Assembly (NCBI RefSeq): GCF_014256275.1 | Contig: NZ_JACCFE010000002.1 | Span: forward strand, 7,131,501-7,195,500 | Direction: 5' to 3' | Length of the DNA: 64,000 nucleotides | Source: Rhodococcus sp. 4CII | GTDB taxonomy: Bacteria; Actinomycetota; Actinomycetes; Mycobacteriales; Mycobacteriaceae | Part shown: positions 42,101-57,100 of the stretch, piece by piece | Position numbering within the stretch: the stretch's first letter is position 1 | Layout: each line of letters opens with the position of its first letter | Position numbers and translations under genes: made by a program | The notes under the pieces: model-generated | Told to the model about the DNA's origin: nothing | The model's database searches: none | Seen by the model: the letters and a program-made list of their open reading frames with translations, nothing else

Positions 42101-45100
42101 ACACTCGCGGCCTTGTTCCGGGAGGCGCTCGGCGTCGACGACCTGGGGGTGAACGACTCGTTCTTCGCTCTCGGCGGCGACAGCATCGTATCGATCCAGC
42201 TGGTGTCGCGAGCCAAGGCCGCGGGGATCGTGTTCACCCCACGGGACGTGTTCGAGCGCAAGAGCATTGCCGCGCTCGCCGAAGTGGCTACCGCCGCGTC
42301 GGCGGACCGGCTCGCGCTCGCCGAACTGGCGGGTGGCGGCGTGGGGAACGTCGAGCTGACCCCGGTTGTCCGATCACTGTTAGACCGGTCGGGTCCGGTG
42401 GGCCGGTATTCGCAGTCCGTGCTACTCACGCTGCCGACCGGGATCGAACGATCGGACATCGTCGCGACGGTTCAGGCAGTGCTCGACAGGCACGACGCGC
42501 TGCGGTCCCGACTGGTCCGCGACGGTGCGGACGTACGTCACTCGGTGTTGCCCGCCGGTGCCGTCGACGCCGATCGACTGGTCACGACGGTGCCGGTGGA
42601 CCCCGACCTCGACGACGCAGCCTTCGATGCGCTGATCGACCGCGAACTCTCCGCCGCGGCCGACCGGTTCGACTTCGAGACCCCGGTGCTCACGCAGTTC
42701 GTCTGGTTGGATCGTGGTGCGACCCGGCCCGGGCGGCTCCTCGTGGTTGCTCATCACCTGGTCGTCGACGGCGTCTCCTGGCGGATCATCGTGCCGGACC
42801 TCGTTGCGGCGGGAGGTGCCGTCGCAGCCGGTCACGCTCCGAACCTGCCGGAGGTCGGTACGTCGTTGCGGCGGTGGTCGCACGGGTTGTCCGAGGCTGC
42901 CCGCCAGCCGTCCACCCTCGCGCAGTTCGACTACTGGCGAAGCGTCGTCGACGCTCCGGACCCGCTCCTCGGCGACAGGGCTCTCGATCCGGTGCGGGAC
43001 CGGACCTCGACCACGCAGGAGCTGCACGTCGAGCTGTCCACCGAGATCACGGGCACGCTGCTGGCCCGCGTGCCGGAGGCCTTCCGGTGCTCGGTCGGTG
43101 ATTCGCTGCTTGCCGGTTTCGCGGTGGCCCTCACCGAGTGGCGCCGTGCGCGCGGGGTGCACGCCGCCTCTGCGTACATCACCCTCGAGGGTCACGGCCG
43201 CGAGGAGTCGGTCGTGCCGGGCGCCGATCTGTCTCGTACCGTGGGCTGGTTCACCAGCGTGTATCCGGTGCGTCTCACGCTGGACGGGGTGGACACCCAG
43301 AACGCACTCGTCGGCGGCGCCTCGGCCGGCGCCGCGATCAAGGCGGTGAAAGAGCAACTCCTCGCGGTCCCCGACCGGGGCGTCGGGTACGGACTGCTGC
43401 GATACCTCAATCCCGCGACAGCCACCGTTCTCGCGGGCTTCGACCCGCCCCAGGTCGTCTTCAACTACCTCGGAAAGACCGGGATGGGCGATCTGTCCCC
43501 GGAGATGCGTGAGCTCGGCTGGGTGCCGGATCTTGCGTCGTCGCGCGTCTTCTCGGGTGACACCGATCAGGACATGAGTGCTTCCGCAGCGATCGAGATC
43601 AATGTCGGAGTGACGGATACCGATGCTGGACCTCAACTCGGTGCTTCAGTGCGGTTCGCCGGTAAACTGCTCGCAGCCGACGAGGTTCGCGAACTCGTCG
43701 ATCTGTGGCAGCAGGCGCTTGCCTCACAGATCGAGCACGTCGTCGCCGGGTCCGGTGGGGGACTGACCCCGTCGGACATCGGTACGGTGGCGCTCAGCCA
43801 GTCTCAGATCGAGGTCTGGGAGCGGGCGTACCCGACCCTCGAGGATGTGTGGGCGCTGTCGCCGCTGCAGGCCGGTTTCCACTTCCATTCGCTGTTGGCC
43901 GCCGAGCACAGTGTCGATGTCTACCATTCTCAGCTGCGGATGACCCTGCTCGGTGACGTGTCGGCGGATCGGATGCGGGCCGCCGCCGCTGCGCTCCTGG
44001 AGCGGTATTCCAACCTGCGGGTGGTGTTCGTACAGGACGGCGACGTCACGGCGCAGATCCCCCTGCGCGGGGTGGAGGTCCCACTGACCGTGGTCGACCT
44101 GTCGGGCCGTGAGAGTGTTTCCGCGGAAGGGGAACTCGAGGCGCTGGTCGCAGACAACCGGACCGCACCGTTCGACCTGTCCGACGCGCCGCTGCTGCGT
44201 CTGCTGCTCGTGCGCACGGGCGCCGAGCGGCACGAGTTGGCGATGACCAACCACCACATCCTCCTCGACGGATGGTCCATCCCCCTGATCGTCCAGGACC
44301 TGCTGGTGCTTTACGCGACCGCGGGCGATCAGTCCGCGCTACCGGCGGTCCGGCCGTACCGGGAATACCTCGACTGGCTGGCACGCCGAGACCCCTCCGC
44401 CTCGCGGGCCGCGTGGGCGCACGCCTTGGAAGGGCTCGACGAGCCGACTCTGCTCGCGCCCGCCCGCACCGGCGGCACCGTGACGGTGGACCCGGAGGAA
44501 GTTCCGATCCACTTTTCCGAGGCGGACACCGCCGAGCTGCTGTCGGCCGCCCGACAGCACGGCGTCACGCCGAACACGGTGATCCAGACTGCCTGGGCTC
44601 TGCTGCTCAGGCGACTCACCGGACAGGACGACGTCGTATTCGGCGCCACCGTCTCGGGCCGCCCCCCGCACATCCCCGGGATCGAATCGATGGTCGGGCT
44701 CTTCATCAACACCGTCCCGGTCCGGGTACGAATCGACGCCGACGAGTCGGTGGCCGGGTTGCTGGCCCGGGTGCAGGGGCAGCAGGCCGATTTGCTCGAT
44801 CACCACTATCTCGGCCTGACGGAAATCCAGGCCGAGGCGGGGGTCGGGGTGCTGTTCGACACGCTCACCGTCTTCGAGTCGTACCCAGTGGATCAGGCGG
44901 CGCTGCAGGCGCAGACCGATATCGTCGGGATGCGCGTGGACTCGGTCGAGGTGCACAGTGTCACCCACTACCCATTGAGCCTGATGGCCCAGGTCGATGA
45001 CACCCTGCGGCTCGGGGTGGCCTACCTGCCGGACACCTTCGAGCGCGACGAAGCGAAGCTGATTGCGGCGCGGCTCGATTCGGTCATCCGTGCGTTGATC

Positions 45101-48100
45101 GCAGAGCCCTCCGCCGCGGTAGCCGAGGTCACCGGATTCATACCGGGCGAGTACGCGCGCGTGATGCACGACTGGAACGCCACCGACCACCACGTGCCGG
45201 AGTCGACGCTGCTGACGTCGTTCGAGGCGCAGGCGGCGCGTACACCCGATGCTGTTGCTGTCGATTTCGACGGTCACGTGCTGACGTACGCAGCCCTCGA
45301 CGCGCGCGCGAACCAGCTGGCCCGGCATCTGATCACACTGGGTGTGGCACCCGAAACCCGAGTGGCCGTGGCGATGCGGCGGTCGCTGGAACTGGTCGTC
45401 GGAATCTACGCCGTACTCAAGGCCGGTGGTGCATACGTGCCGGTCGATCCCGATCACCCGGCGGAGCGAACGAGTTACGTGCTCGCGTCGGCACAGCCGG
45501 TGTGCGTGCTGACCACCTCGGCCGACCGACCGGACCTGCCGAACGGGATCCCCGTGTCGGACCTCGACACTCTCGACCTTTCGGGTGTCTCCGCGGTGCC
45601 GTTGACCGACGCAGAACGTATCGAACCGTTGCGGCCTGCACACCCTGCGTACGTCATCTACACGTCCGGGTCCACCGGCAAGCCCAAGGGAGTCGCGGTA
45701 CCGCATGCGGCCATCGTGAATCAACTGTTCTGGATGCAGTCGGAGTACGCACTCACCGATCGGGATGTGTGGTTGCAGAAGACCGCAACCACGTTCGACG
45801 TGTCGTTGTGGGGCTACTTCTGGCCCCTGCAGGTGGGTGCCACCATGGTGCTGGCCACTCCGGACGGGCATCGAGAGCCCGCCTATCTGACTCGGGTCAT
45901 CGACGAGCGTTCGGTGACGGTCACCGATTTCGTGCCGTCCATGCTCGACGTGTTCGTCGCGGCCGCCGCCGTGGGGTCGTGCCGTTCGCTGCGGCACGTG
46001 TTCGTCATCGGCGAAGCGCTGCCGCCCGCGACTGTCCTGCGTTTCCGGGAACTCTTCGCGGCCGGACTGCACAACCTGTACGGGCCCACCGAGGCCGCGG
46101 TGTCGGTGACGTACTGGAAGACCGGTGAAGCCGACACCACGGACGTGCCGATCGGTGTGCCTGAATGGAACACACAGGTCTACGTGCTCGATTCCCGGCT
46201 GCACCCCGTTCCCGTCGGTGTTCCGGGTGAGCTCTACCTCGGCGGTGCTCAGCTCGCACGTGGATACCTCGGCCGCGTCGACCTCACCTCCGATCGATTC
46301 GTCGCGAACCCGTTCGGACGCACGGGTGAGCGCATGTACCGCACCGGCGACCTCGTGCGATGGACGTCGGCGGGATCGCTCGTCTACATCGGACGTACCG
46401 ACTTCCAGGTGAAGTTCCGTGGTCAGCGCATCGAACTCGGCGAGATCGAGACAGTGCTCCGGTCGCACCCGGCGGTCACGGGTGCCGTCGTGTCGGTGTA
46501 CTCCGATACCACCGTCGGCGATCATCTGGTCGCGTACGTCGTCGGTACACCCGGAGGCGAGCTGGACGTTGTGGAGCTACGCCGACAGGCTTCCGAATCC
46601 CTGCCGTCGTACATGGTGCCGTCCGCGGTCACAGTGCTCGACGAGTTCCCGCTGAACACCAGCGGAAAGCTCGATCGCAAAGAGTTGCCCGCTCCTGAAT
46701 TCCGCGTTGCCACCGAGTACATCGCACCGCGAAATGCGGCCGAGCGCACGGTCGCTGCAGTGTTCGCAGACGTGCTCGGCTCGGGCCGGGTCGGTGCGCA
46801 CGACAACTTCTTCGACCTCGGCGGCAACTCCCTCTCCGTCACACGGGTGGCGGCGCGGCTCGGTGAGTTCTCGGGCACCGGAATCTCTGTGCGCGATGTG
46901 TTCACCGCGCCCACGGTCGCGGAGTTGGCGCTTCGCCTCGCCGAGCCCACGGCCGCAGGAGGCGCGCGCCCGGTGCTGTCCGCGGTGCAGCGGCCGGCCC
47001 GGATACCGCTGTCACCGGCGCAGCAGCGGATGTGGTTCATCAACCAGTTCGACCCGGCCTCGCCCGCCTACAACCTGCCGCTCGCGGTCCGCATGTCCGG
47101 TGCTCTCGATGTCGCAGCGCTGTCGCAGGCACTCGACGACGTAGTCGGACGTCACGAGTCGCTTCGTACCGTTTTCCCCGACACGGACGGCGGACCCGCT
47201 CAGGTCGTCGTGTCCGCGGCGGATCTCTCGATGCCCCTCGAGGTCGTGGAGGTCCCGGAGGGCGAGCTCGATTCCCGGATGATCGCATTCGCCTCGCGCG
47301 GGTTCGACTTGTCCGAGGACCTGCCGGTGCGGGCCACGCTGTTCCGTACCGGTTCCGGCGAACATGTCCTGGCGATCACGCTGCATCACATCGCCGCCGA
47401 CGGTTGGTCGTTCGGACCTCTCGGCGGGGATGTCATGACCGCGTACGCGGCCCGAGCAGAGTCCCGGAGTCCGGAGTGGATTCCGCTCGAGGTCCAGTAT
47501 GCCGACTACAGTCTGTGGCACAGGGCGGTCCTCGGCAGCGAGGACGAGCCCGAGTCCCTCGCCCGACGCCAACTCGAGTACTGGACGCGGACGCTCGACG
47601 GTCTCCCGGACGAGCTGAAACTCCCCTTCGACCGCCCACGCCGGACCGAGCAGTCCTACGCCGGGGGATCCGTGGGCTTCACCATCGACCCCGAGATCCA
47701 CAGCGGCATAGAGCGGTTGGCGCGTGAACACGGAGCCACGGTCTTCATGGTGGCGCACGCTGCCTTCGCGCTCCTGTTGGCCCGCTTGTCCGCGTCGGAC
47801 GATATCGCCGTCGGCGCGCCGATCGCCGGACGTGGCGAACGCGCTCTCGACAACCTGGTCGGAATGTTCGTCAACACGCTCGTGCTCCGCACGCGGGTCG
47901 AGAGCGCCGAGACGTTCGCGGAGTTGCTGACGCGGGTACGCGACGGCGACATCGGAGCCTTCGGCCACGCGGACCTCCCCTTCGAGCGGCTCGTCGACGT
48001 TCTCGAACCCACGCGGACGTCCGCGCATCACCCGGTCATCCAGACTGCGCTGTCGATGCAGCCGACGGCACTCGACGACATCGAGCTCCCCGGACTCCGG

Positions 48101-51100
48101 GTGCGTGTGGAGGCCGTCGACGCGCGCGTCGCGAAATTCGACCTGCAGCTGACATTGGGCGAGACCATCGACCCCGCGGGCGTTCCGTCGGGTATTCGTG
48201 CCGAGTTCACCTACGCCGCAGACTTGTTCGACGACGTTACCGTGCGCCGGTACGCGGCGCAGCTCGTGAGAATCCTCGAAACAGTGATCGCAGACCCCAC
48301 CACTGTGGTCGGCGATGTGAATCTCCTCGACGACGCCGAGAGGGCCCGCCTGGCACCGGTTCGCGGGGCCCCGTGTCGACCTGCTCGACTGCTGCCCGAA
48401 GTTCTGGCCGAGTCGGCGGCCGACCCGTCCGCGACTGCGCTGGTCTTCGGCGGCCGTTCGATGACCTACGGAGAACTGGACCGGCGATCCAACCTCTGGG
48501 CGCGCGAATTGATCGAGGCCGGAGCCGGCCCCGAGACGTTCGTGGCCGTCGCGCTGGCCCGCTCGATCGAGTCGGTGCTCGCCGTCTGGGCCGTTGCCAA
48601 GACAGGTGCCGCGTTCGTGCCGGTGGACCCGAGCTACCCGGCCGAGCGGATCGCACACATGCTCGGCGATTCGGGGGCCGCGCTCGGCCTCACGACGATC
48701 GAGTTCCGAGGCGGATTGCCCGACTCGGCGCGGTGGCTCGTGATGGACGATCCCGACCACACTGCGCTGGTGGAGTCCCATTCCTCGGCGGCGGTGACAG
48801 CGGCCGATCGCCTCGGACGGATGCACGCGGACCAACTCGCCTACCTGATCTACACGTCCGGATCCACCGGACTGCCCAAGGGCGTCGCCGTCACACACTC
48901 GGGACTCGCGAACCTCCTGACCGAGCTGGCCGACGAGTACGAACTCACCGCCGACGCCCGGACCCTGCACTTCGCATCACCCAGTTTCGACGCCTCCGTG
49001 TTCGAGTATCTGATGGCCTTCTGCGCGGGCGCGACGATGGTGATCGTTCCCCACTCGGTGTACGGCGGTACGGAGCTCGCCGAACTCCTGGGCGAGCAGG
49101 GAGTCACGCACGCCTTCATCACACCGGCGGCGTTGGCGTCCGTCGACCCCACGGGACTCGATGAACTCGCCGTCATCGTCGTCGGAGGAGAGGCCTGGGG
49201 TGCCGATCTCGCCGAGCGTTGGGTACCGGGGCGGGCACTGTTCAACGGATACGGGCCGACCGAGTCCTCGATGATGGTGACGCAGAGTGGACCGCTGATG
49301 CTCGGCGAGCGGATGACCATCGGCCGCCCTGTGCGCGGTGTCGAGGCTTTCGTGCTCGATGCGCGGCTGCATCCCGTGCCCCCCGGTGTGCCGGGCGAGC
49401 TGTACGTGTCGGGGCCCGCACTTGCTCGCGGCTACCACCAGCGCCTCGGTCTCACCGCGGAGCGTTTCGTCGCGAACCCCCACGGCGCACCCGGTCGGCG
49501 GATGTACCGCACCGGCGACCTCGTCCGATGGGTCGAGTCCCGCACCGGGACATACGTCATCGAATACGTCGGGCGCAGCGACTTCCAGGTGAAGATTCGC
49601 GGATTCCGTGTGGAACTCGGTGAGATCGACTCCGCGTTCCGAGCGCATTCTGCGGTCGGATTCGCCGCGACCGTCGCGCACGTCACCGAATCCGGCGTCG
49701 CAGCACTGGTCACCTATGTCTGTGCTGCGTCGGGCAACGAGGTCGACGTCGACGACCTGACCGCCTTCGTCGGCGGGGCGTTGCCGGCGCACATGGTCCC
49801 CGGTTCGATCATGGTCCTCGACTCGATCCCGCTGACACCGGCGGGCAAGCTCGACCGCCGCGCCCTCCCCGAGCCCGTGTTCGCGAGCCAGACCCGATTC
49901 ACCGCACCCGATACGGCGGACGAGCTCGCCGTCGCCGCAGCGTTCGCGGATGTGCTGGGCGAATCACGTATCGGCGTGGACGACAACTTCTTCGCTCTCG
50001 GTGGCAACTCGTTGTCCGCCACCCAGGTCGTCTCCCGGGTCGGTTCGGCGTTCGGCACCCGCGTCTCCGTTCGCACACTGTTCGACAACCCCACTGTGCG
50101 TCAACTCGTGTCCGCAGTGGCCACGTCGGGGCCGGACGCGTCCTCGGGGCGGCCCGCGCTGACGCGGCGCGAGCGTCCCGGACGGATCCCGTTGTCGCTG
50201 GCGCAGCAGCGGATCTGGTTCCTCAACCAGTTCGATCCTTCGTCGTCTGCGTACAACATCCCACTCGCACTGCGGATGTCGGGCCGGATCGACGTCCCGG
50301 CCTTGCGTGCAGCGCTCGGTGACGTTCTCGAACGTCACGAGACGTTGCGGACCGTGTATCCGGGTTCGGCGGACGGTGCGCATCAGGAGATCCTGCCGTC
50401 CGCCGCGGCAGAATTCGATCTCACACCGATCCGAACCGCGCCGGACCAGCTAATGCTCCGGATCGCCGAGTACGCAGCCGCCGGTTTCGATGTGACCCGG
50501 GAGATCCCGTTCCGAATCCACCTGTTCCGGGAGAACCGATCCGAACATGTGCTGCTGCTCGTCGCGCACCACATCGCTGCAGACGGATGGTCGTTCGGTC
50601 CGCTCGCCGCCGACGTGATGGCCGCATATGCATCCCGAGTGGAAGGACTGGCGCCGTCCTGGGAGCCGCTGCCCGTCCAGTACGCCGACTACAGTGTGTG
50701 GCAGCGGGAACTCCTCGGCGCCGAGGACGATCCGGACAGTCTGTCGGCCAAGCAGATCGAGCGTTGGCGTGCGGCTCTGGACGGTGCGCCCGAGGCAATC
50801 GATCTGCCGACGGACCACCCTCGTCCCGCGGTAGCGTCGCACCGCGGCGAACGTGTGGAATTCGTGATCGATGCCGACACCCACCGGGGGCTGGTCGAGC
50901 GCGCCCAGAAGGGCGGCACCACGCTGTTCATGGTCGTTCATGCTGCGTTCGCAACGCTCTTGCACAGGCTCAGCGGCAGTACGGACATCGTGATCGGCAC
51001 ACCCGTCGCCGGCCGCGGCGACGAGGGCCTCGACCCGCTCGTCGGAATGTTCGTGAACACCCTCGCCTTGCGCACACGGATTCACCCCGGCGAGAGTGTC

Positions 51101-54100
51101 GACGCTCTCCTGGAGCAGGTGCGCGATGTCGATCTCACGGCGTTCCAGGACACAGAGGTTCCCTTCGACCGGCTCGTCGAGATCCTGCGTCCCACCCGGT
51201 CGTCCGATCGGCACCCGCTGTTCCAGGTCATGTTCGCCTTCCAGAACCTGCGACCGGTGACGCTGGAACTGCCGCAGTTGGTGGTGGAGGCCGTCGACTT
51301 CGATCCCCACATCGCGAAGTTCGATCTGGATCTGGCGCTCGCCGAGATCGTGGACGACGCCGGACACCACCACGGGATCTCCGGTGCCTTCACATTCGCA
51401 TCGGAACTCTTCGAACGCGCCACTGTCGCGGGATTCGCGGACCGATTCCTGCGGATCCTCGAGGCGGTCGCTTCCGCCGACGACATCGCCGTCGGCGATA
51501 TCGCCATCCTGGGTGCCGCCGAGCAACAGTCCCTCGCGCCGGTGTGGGGCGGGCCGCTCCTCGCGGACGCCACCCTGCCCGAGCTGCTCGTCGGGACGGC
51601 GGAACGGTATCCGGACTCCACTGCGCTCGTCTTCGACGGTGTCTCGATCGACTACCGTGAGCTGGACCGGCGATCGACGCAGCTGGCACGTGCGCTCGTC
51701 GGGATGGGCGTCGGCCCGGAAACCTACGTCGCAGTGGCCTTGCCGCGCTCCGTCGAATCGGTGCTGTGCGTGTGGGCCGCTGCCAAGACCGGTGCGGCCT
51801 ATGTTCCGATCGACCCCGCGCATCCGGTGGACCGCATCGCGCACATTCTGCGGGATTCGGGAGTCGTCGTCGGTGTCACCCGCGCCGAGTTCGCCGAACG
51901 CCTCCCGGGTGTGACCGACTGGCTCGTACTCGACGACCCGGAGGTGCTCCGCGAATTGTCCTCGGCGAGCACGGAGCCGATGGAGGACGCGGACCGCACC
52001 TCCGCACTGCACGTCGATCATCCTGCGTATCTCATCTACACGTCGGGTTCGACGGGACTGCCCAAGGGCGTGGTGGTATCCCACCGCGGCCTCGCGAATC
52101 TCGCCGGCTCGTATACCGCCGCGGTGCGGACCACCGAGAAGTCCCGGGTCGCGCACCTCGCGTCCCCGACGTTCGACCTGTCCGTCCTCGAATTGCTCCT
52201 GGCCCACACTGCCGGGGCCGCGCTGGTGGTCTGTCCGCCCGGTGTGTACGGCGGTGTAGAGCTGCACGAGGTGCTGCAGTCCGAGCGCGTCACGCACATG
52301 ACCATCACGAATGCCGCCCTGGCGTCGGTCGACCCGGAGGGACTGGACGACCTACGCTCGATCGTCGTCGGTGGCGACGCCTGCCCACCGGAGACAGTGG
52401 CGCGATGGGCCGACCGGATCGAACTCGTCAACGGGTACGGTCCCACCGAAGTGACGGTGGGCGCCACGTTCAGCTCGGTGCTCGGCCCGGGCAGAGACAT
52501 CACCATCGGCGGGCCGCTGCCCGGGGTCGCCGCCGTGGTTCTCGATTCGAGGCTGCGGCCCGTGCCGGTCGGTGTCGTGGGAGAGCTGTATCTGCTGGGA
52601 CCGGCGCTGGCGCGCGGGTACCACGAGCGTGCCGCGCTCACGGCACACCGCTTCGTGGCCAGTCCGTTCGAGGCCGCCGGTGCCCGGATGTACCGCACCG
52701 GTGACATAGTGCGCTGGCGCGCAGTGCATTCCGGTGTGACCGGCAGCATGACTGACGGAACTCTTCCCGGACACGCGATCGAATACCTCGGCCGCTCCGA
52801 CCATCAGATCAAGGTTCGCGGCCTTCGTATCGAACTCGGCGAGATCGATGCCGCCCTCAACGCACATCCGGACGTCGAATTCGCTGCCACCCTGGGGTAC
52901 GAGTCCCCCTCGGAAACACGACTGGCATCGCACGTGCTCGTCGGTGCGGGCGCCGACCGTGATCCGGCAGCTCTGCTCGCGTTCCTGCGTCAGGCACTGC
53001 CGGGGTACATGGTTCCGTCGGCGCTCGTGTTCCTGGACACCATCCCGCTGACCCCGAACGGCAAACTCGACCGGGGCGCCCTGTCCGCGCCCGACTTCGG
53101 CGCGGCAGCCAAGGAGATCGCGTACCGGGCGCCGCGGAACGCACTCGAGCGGTCGATCGCGGACGCGTTTGCCGAAGTGCTGGGCGGTACGGACATCGGC
53201 CTCGACACCGACTTCTTCGATGCAGGCGGTAACTCGCTCTCCGCGACGCGGGTGACCGCCCGGGTGGGCGCCCTGCTCGGCATCCGGGTCACGGTGCGTG
53301 ACGTCTTCGAAGCCCCGACCGTCCTCGCGCTGGCAGATTCGCTGGCGCCGCGAATGTCCGAGGCCGGCGACGGCGCTTCCGCCGGGCCGGACCTGGTGCC
53401 GCAGCCGCGTCCCGACCGGATCCCGCTGTCACTCGCACAGCAACGGATGTGGTTTCTCAACCAGTTCGACACCTCGTCGGCGACGTACAACCTGCCCGCG
53501 GCCGTCCGGCTGACCGGATCGCTCGACCGTGCGGCGCTGACGTCGGCGATCGACGATCTGATCACCCGGCACGAATCGTTGCGGACCGTCTTCCCGGATT
53601 CCCGCGGCGGGCCGCACCAGGTGATCCTCGAACCCGGCGAGTTCAGTCCCGACACCGCGCGGGTCCGGGTGAACGAAGCCGCCCTGCACGCCGACCTCCG
53701 GGAGTTCCTCCTGGCCGGGTTCGACGTGTCCCAGGCCGTGCCGCTGCGGGTCAAGGTGTACTCGCTCGGCGATACCGAGCACGTCCTCGCCCTCGTCGTC
53801 CACCACATCTCGGCCGACGGCGCCTCGATGGAACCGCTGATCCGGGACCTGATGATCGCCTACGCCGGCCGCGCCGCGGGCCGGGCACCCACCTGGGCGC
53901 CGCTGCCGGTGCAGTACGCCGACTACGCGCTGTGGCAGCGGCAGGTGCTCGGCGACGAATCCGATCCGGGCAGCCTCGCCGCCGCGCAACTGCAGTACTG
54001 GACGCGGGCGCTCGCCGGCGTCCCGGATCAGCTGTCCCTGCCGGGTGACCGGGTCAGGCCCGCCGTCCCGTCCCATCAGGGTGCGGCCACGCGGTTCAGC

Positions 54101-57100
54101 CTCGACGCGGGCACGCACCGGGCCCTGACCGAACTCGCGCGGGCGCACGGCGCCAGTCTCTTCATGGTCGCCCACGCCGCACTCGCCGTGCTCCTGGGCC
54201 GCCTCGGCACCACCGCCGACATCACCGTCGGCACAGCCGTCGGCGGCCGCGGCCGGGTGGAACTCGACGACATCATCGGGATGTTCGTCAACACGCTCGT
54301 CCTGCGCACGACGGTGGACCCCGGAAGACCGTTCGCGGCGCTGCTCGAACAGGCCCGGGACGTGGACCTCGAGGCGTTCGCCCACGCGGACCTGCCGTTC
54401 GAGCGGCTGGTCGAGGTCCTGAGCCCCGTCCGCTCCACGTCGCACCATCCGCTGTTCCAGGTGGCGCTCGGCGTGGAGGCGGTGACGGCCGACCGACTCG
54501 AACTGGACGGGCTGTCGGTGGAACCACTGGACGTTCCGGCGAGCATCGCCAAGTTCGACCTGCACTTCACGCTCACCGAGCGGCTCGGCGGGGCCGGCGA
54601 GGCAGCCGGCATCGACGCCGAACTCGTCTACGCGACCGACATTTTCGACGAAGACACCGCGGCCGAGTATGCGATACGCCTGCACCGGATCTTCGAGGCC
54701 GTGGTCGCCGACCCGCACCGGCCGGTCGGCGACATCCCCGTCCTGAGCGACGAGGAGTACGCCGCCCTCACCCCGGTGCGCGGCGCCGACGCACGGCCGG
54801 TGCAGCTGCTGCCGGAGATCCTCGCCGACGCGGTTGCCGCCGCACCCGAGGGGCCTGCGGTCGTCTTCGAGGGCGAGGTCCTGTCGTACCGGGACCTCGA
54901 CGAACAGTCGAACCAGCTCGCCCGGTTGCTCGTCGACCGGGGGGTGGGACCCGAAACCCGGGTCGCGCTGGCGTTGCCTCGGTCGTTCGAATCCGTGGTG
55001 GCCGTGTGGGCGGTGGCGAAATCCGGTGCTGCCTTCGTCCCCGTCGACCCCGGGTATCCCGCCGACCGCATCCTGCACATGGTGCAGGACTCCGGGGCGA
55101 TGGTCGGGCTCACCGTGTCCGCGCAACGGGAACTCCTCCCGGACTCGGTCCGATGGATGCTGCTCGACGACCCGGCACTCGAGGTGCGCTGCACCCACGA
55201 ATCCCGGTTGCCGTTCACCGACCGCGACCGCATGCGGCCGATCCTGTCCGATCAGGTGGCGTACGTCATCTACACCTCCGGATCCACCGGCAGGCCCAAG
55301 GGGGTCGCGGTCACACATCGTGGCCTGACGAACCTGGTGACCGACGAACGTGAGCTCCTCGGGGTCACGTCCGGTTCGCGGACACTGCATTTCGCGTCCC
55401 CGAGCTTCGACGCCTCCGTGTTCGAGATGCTGATGGCGCTCGGCGCGGGAGCGACGATGGTGATCGCCCCGCCCACCATCTACGGGGGATCGGAACTCGC
55501 GGAACTGCTCGCCGCCGAACGCGTCACCCACGCGTTCTCGACACCGGCGGCGCTGGCGTCGGTCGACCATCACGGGCTCGACGACCTGGCCGTCGTCGTG
55601 GTCGCCGGTGACGTGTGCCCACCGGAACTGGTCGCCCGCTGGGCGCCCGGACGCCGCATGGTCAACGCGTACGGTCCCAGCGAGGCGACGATCATGTCGT
55701 CCATCACCGAACCGCTCCGGGCCGGTGAACCCGTCACCATCGGCGGCCCGAGCCGCGGAGTGCGGGCACTCGTGCTGGACCAGCGACTGCGTCCGGTGCC
55801 GGTGGGTGTGCCGGGCGAACTGTACGTCGGGGGACCGAGTCTCGCCCGCGGATACCTGGGCAGGCCGGGACTGACCGCCGAACGTTTCGTCGCCGACCCG
55901 TACGGGGAGCCCGGCGACCTGCTGTACCGCACCGGCGACCTCGTGCGGTGGCGGGAGAACCGCGTGCTCGATTTCGTCGGCCGCACCGACCACCAGGTGA
56001 AGATCCGCGGGTTCCGGATCGAACTCGGTGAGATCGACGCGGCGCTCACCGCGCACCCGCAGATCGAGTACGCCACCACGATCGGTTACGAGCACCCGAA
56101 CGGGGAGACGTCCCTCGTCGCGTACGTGCTGCCGTTCACCGGCGAGAACGTGGACCGGGTAGAGGTCGCGAATTTCGTCGGCCGCACCCTGCCCGCCTAC
56201 ATGGTTCCCACATCGGTCACCCTCCTCGACGTGCTGCCCCTCACCCCGGCGGGCAAGCTCGACCGGACGGCGCTGCCCGATCCGGTCTTCGCGGCGGCAG
56301 CGCGGGTCTTCGAGGCGCCTCGGAACCCGATGGAGCTGATCGTCGCCGGCATCTTCTCGGACATCCTCGCGCTGCCCGAAATCGGCATCCACGACAGCTT
56401 CTTCGACCTCGGCGGAAACTCGCTGCTCGCCACGCAGGTGGTGTCCCGGATCAACGCCGCCGTCGACGTCCACGTCGGCGTGCGCCAGGTGTTCGAATCG
56501 CCGACCGTCGCCGCACTCGCGGCCCGGGTCACCGAAACCACCACCCACGGGGTGCACCGCCCGGCGTTGTCGGCGCGGCCCCGGCCCGACCACATTCCGC
56601 TGTCGCCGGCGCAGCAGCGCATGTGGTTCATCAACCAGTTCGACACCGCATCACCCGCCTACAACCTTCCCGTCGCGCTCCGGCTGTCGGGTGCGGTGGA
56701 CGTGCGCGCCATGCAGATCGCCATCGCCGACCTCGTCGGCAGGCACGAGGCGCTGCGGACCGTCTACCCCGATTCCGCTGACGGGCCGCACCAGGTGATC
56801 GTGCCTGCCGGTGACGCGGTGCCCGACCTGGCCCCGGTCCCGGCGCACCCCGACGACATCCTCGAACGGGTGACGGCGCTCGTGACGACCGGCTTCGACG
56901 TCACCGCGGACGTGCCGCTGCGCGCGTGGATGTACCGGGTCGGTGCCGAAGACTACGTCCTCGTGATGGTCGCCCACCACATCTCCGGTGACGGCTGGTC
57001 ACTCGCCCCGCTGGCGCGGGACGTCATGCTCGCCTACACCGCCCGCGCCGAGGGACACGTTCCCCGGTGGACACCGTTGCCGGTGCAGTACGCCGACTAC

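Noticed and set aside
49300..50000. Glycine/alanine or other simple-residue assignment for modules 5 and 6 from their codes
   Set aside because: Several code positions do not match any code I can recall with certainty, and the alignment is by eye.
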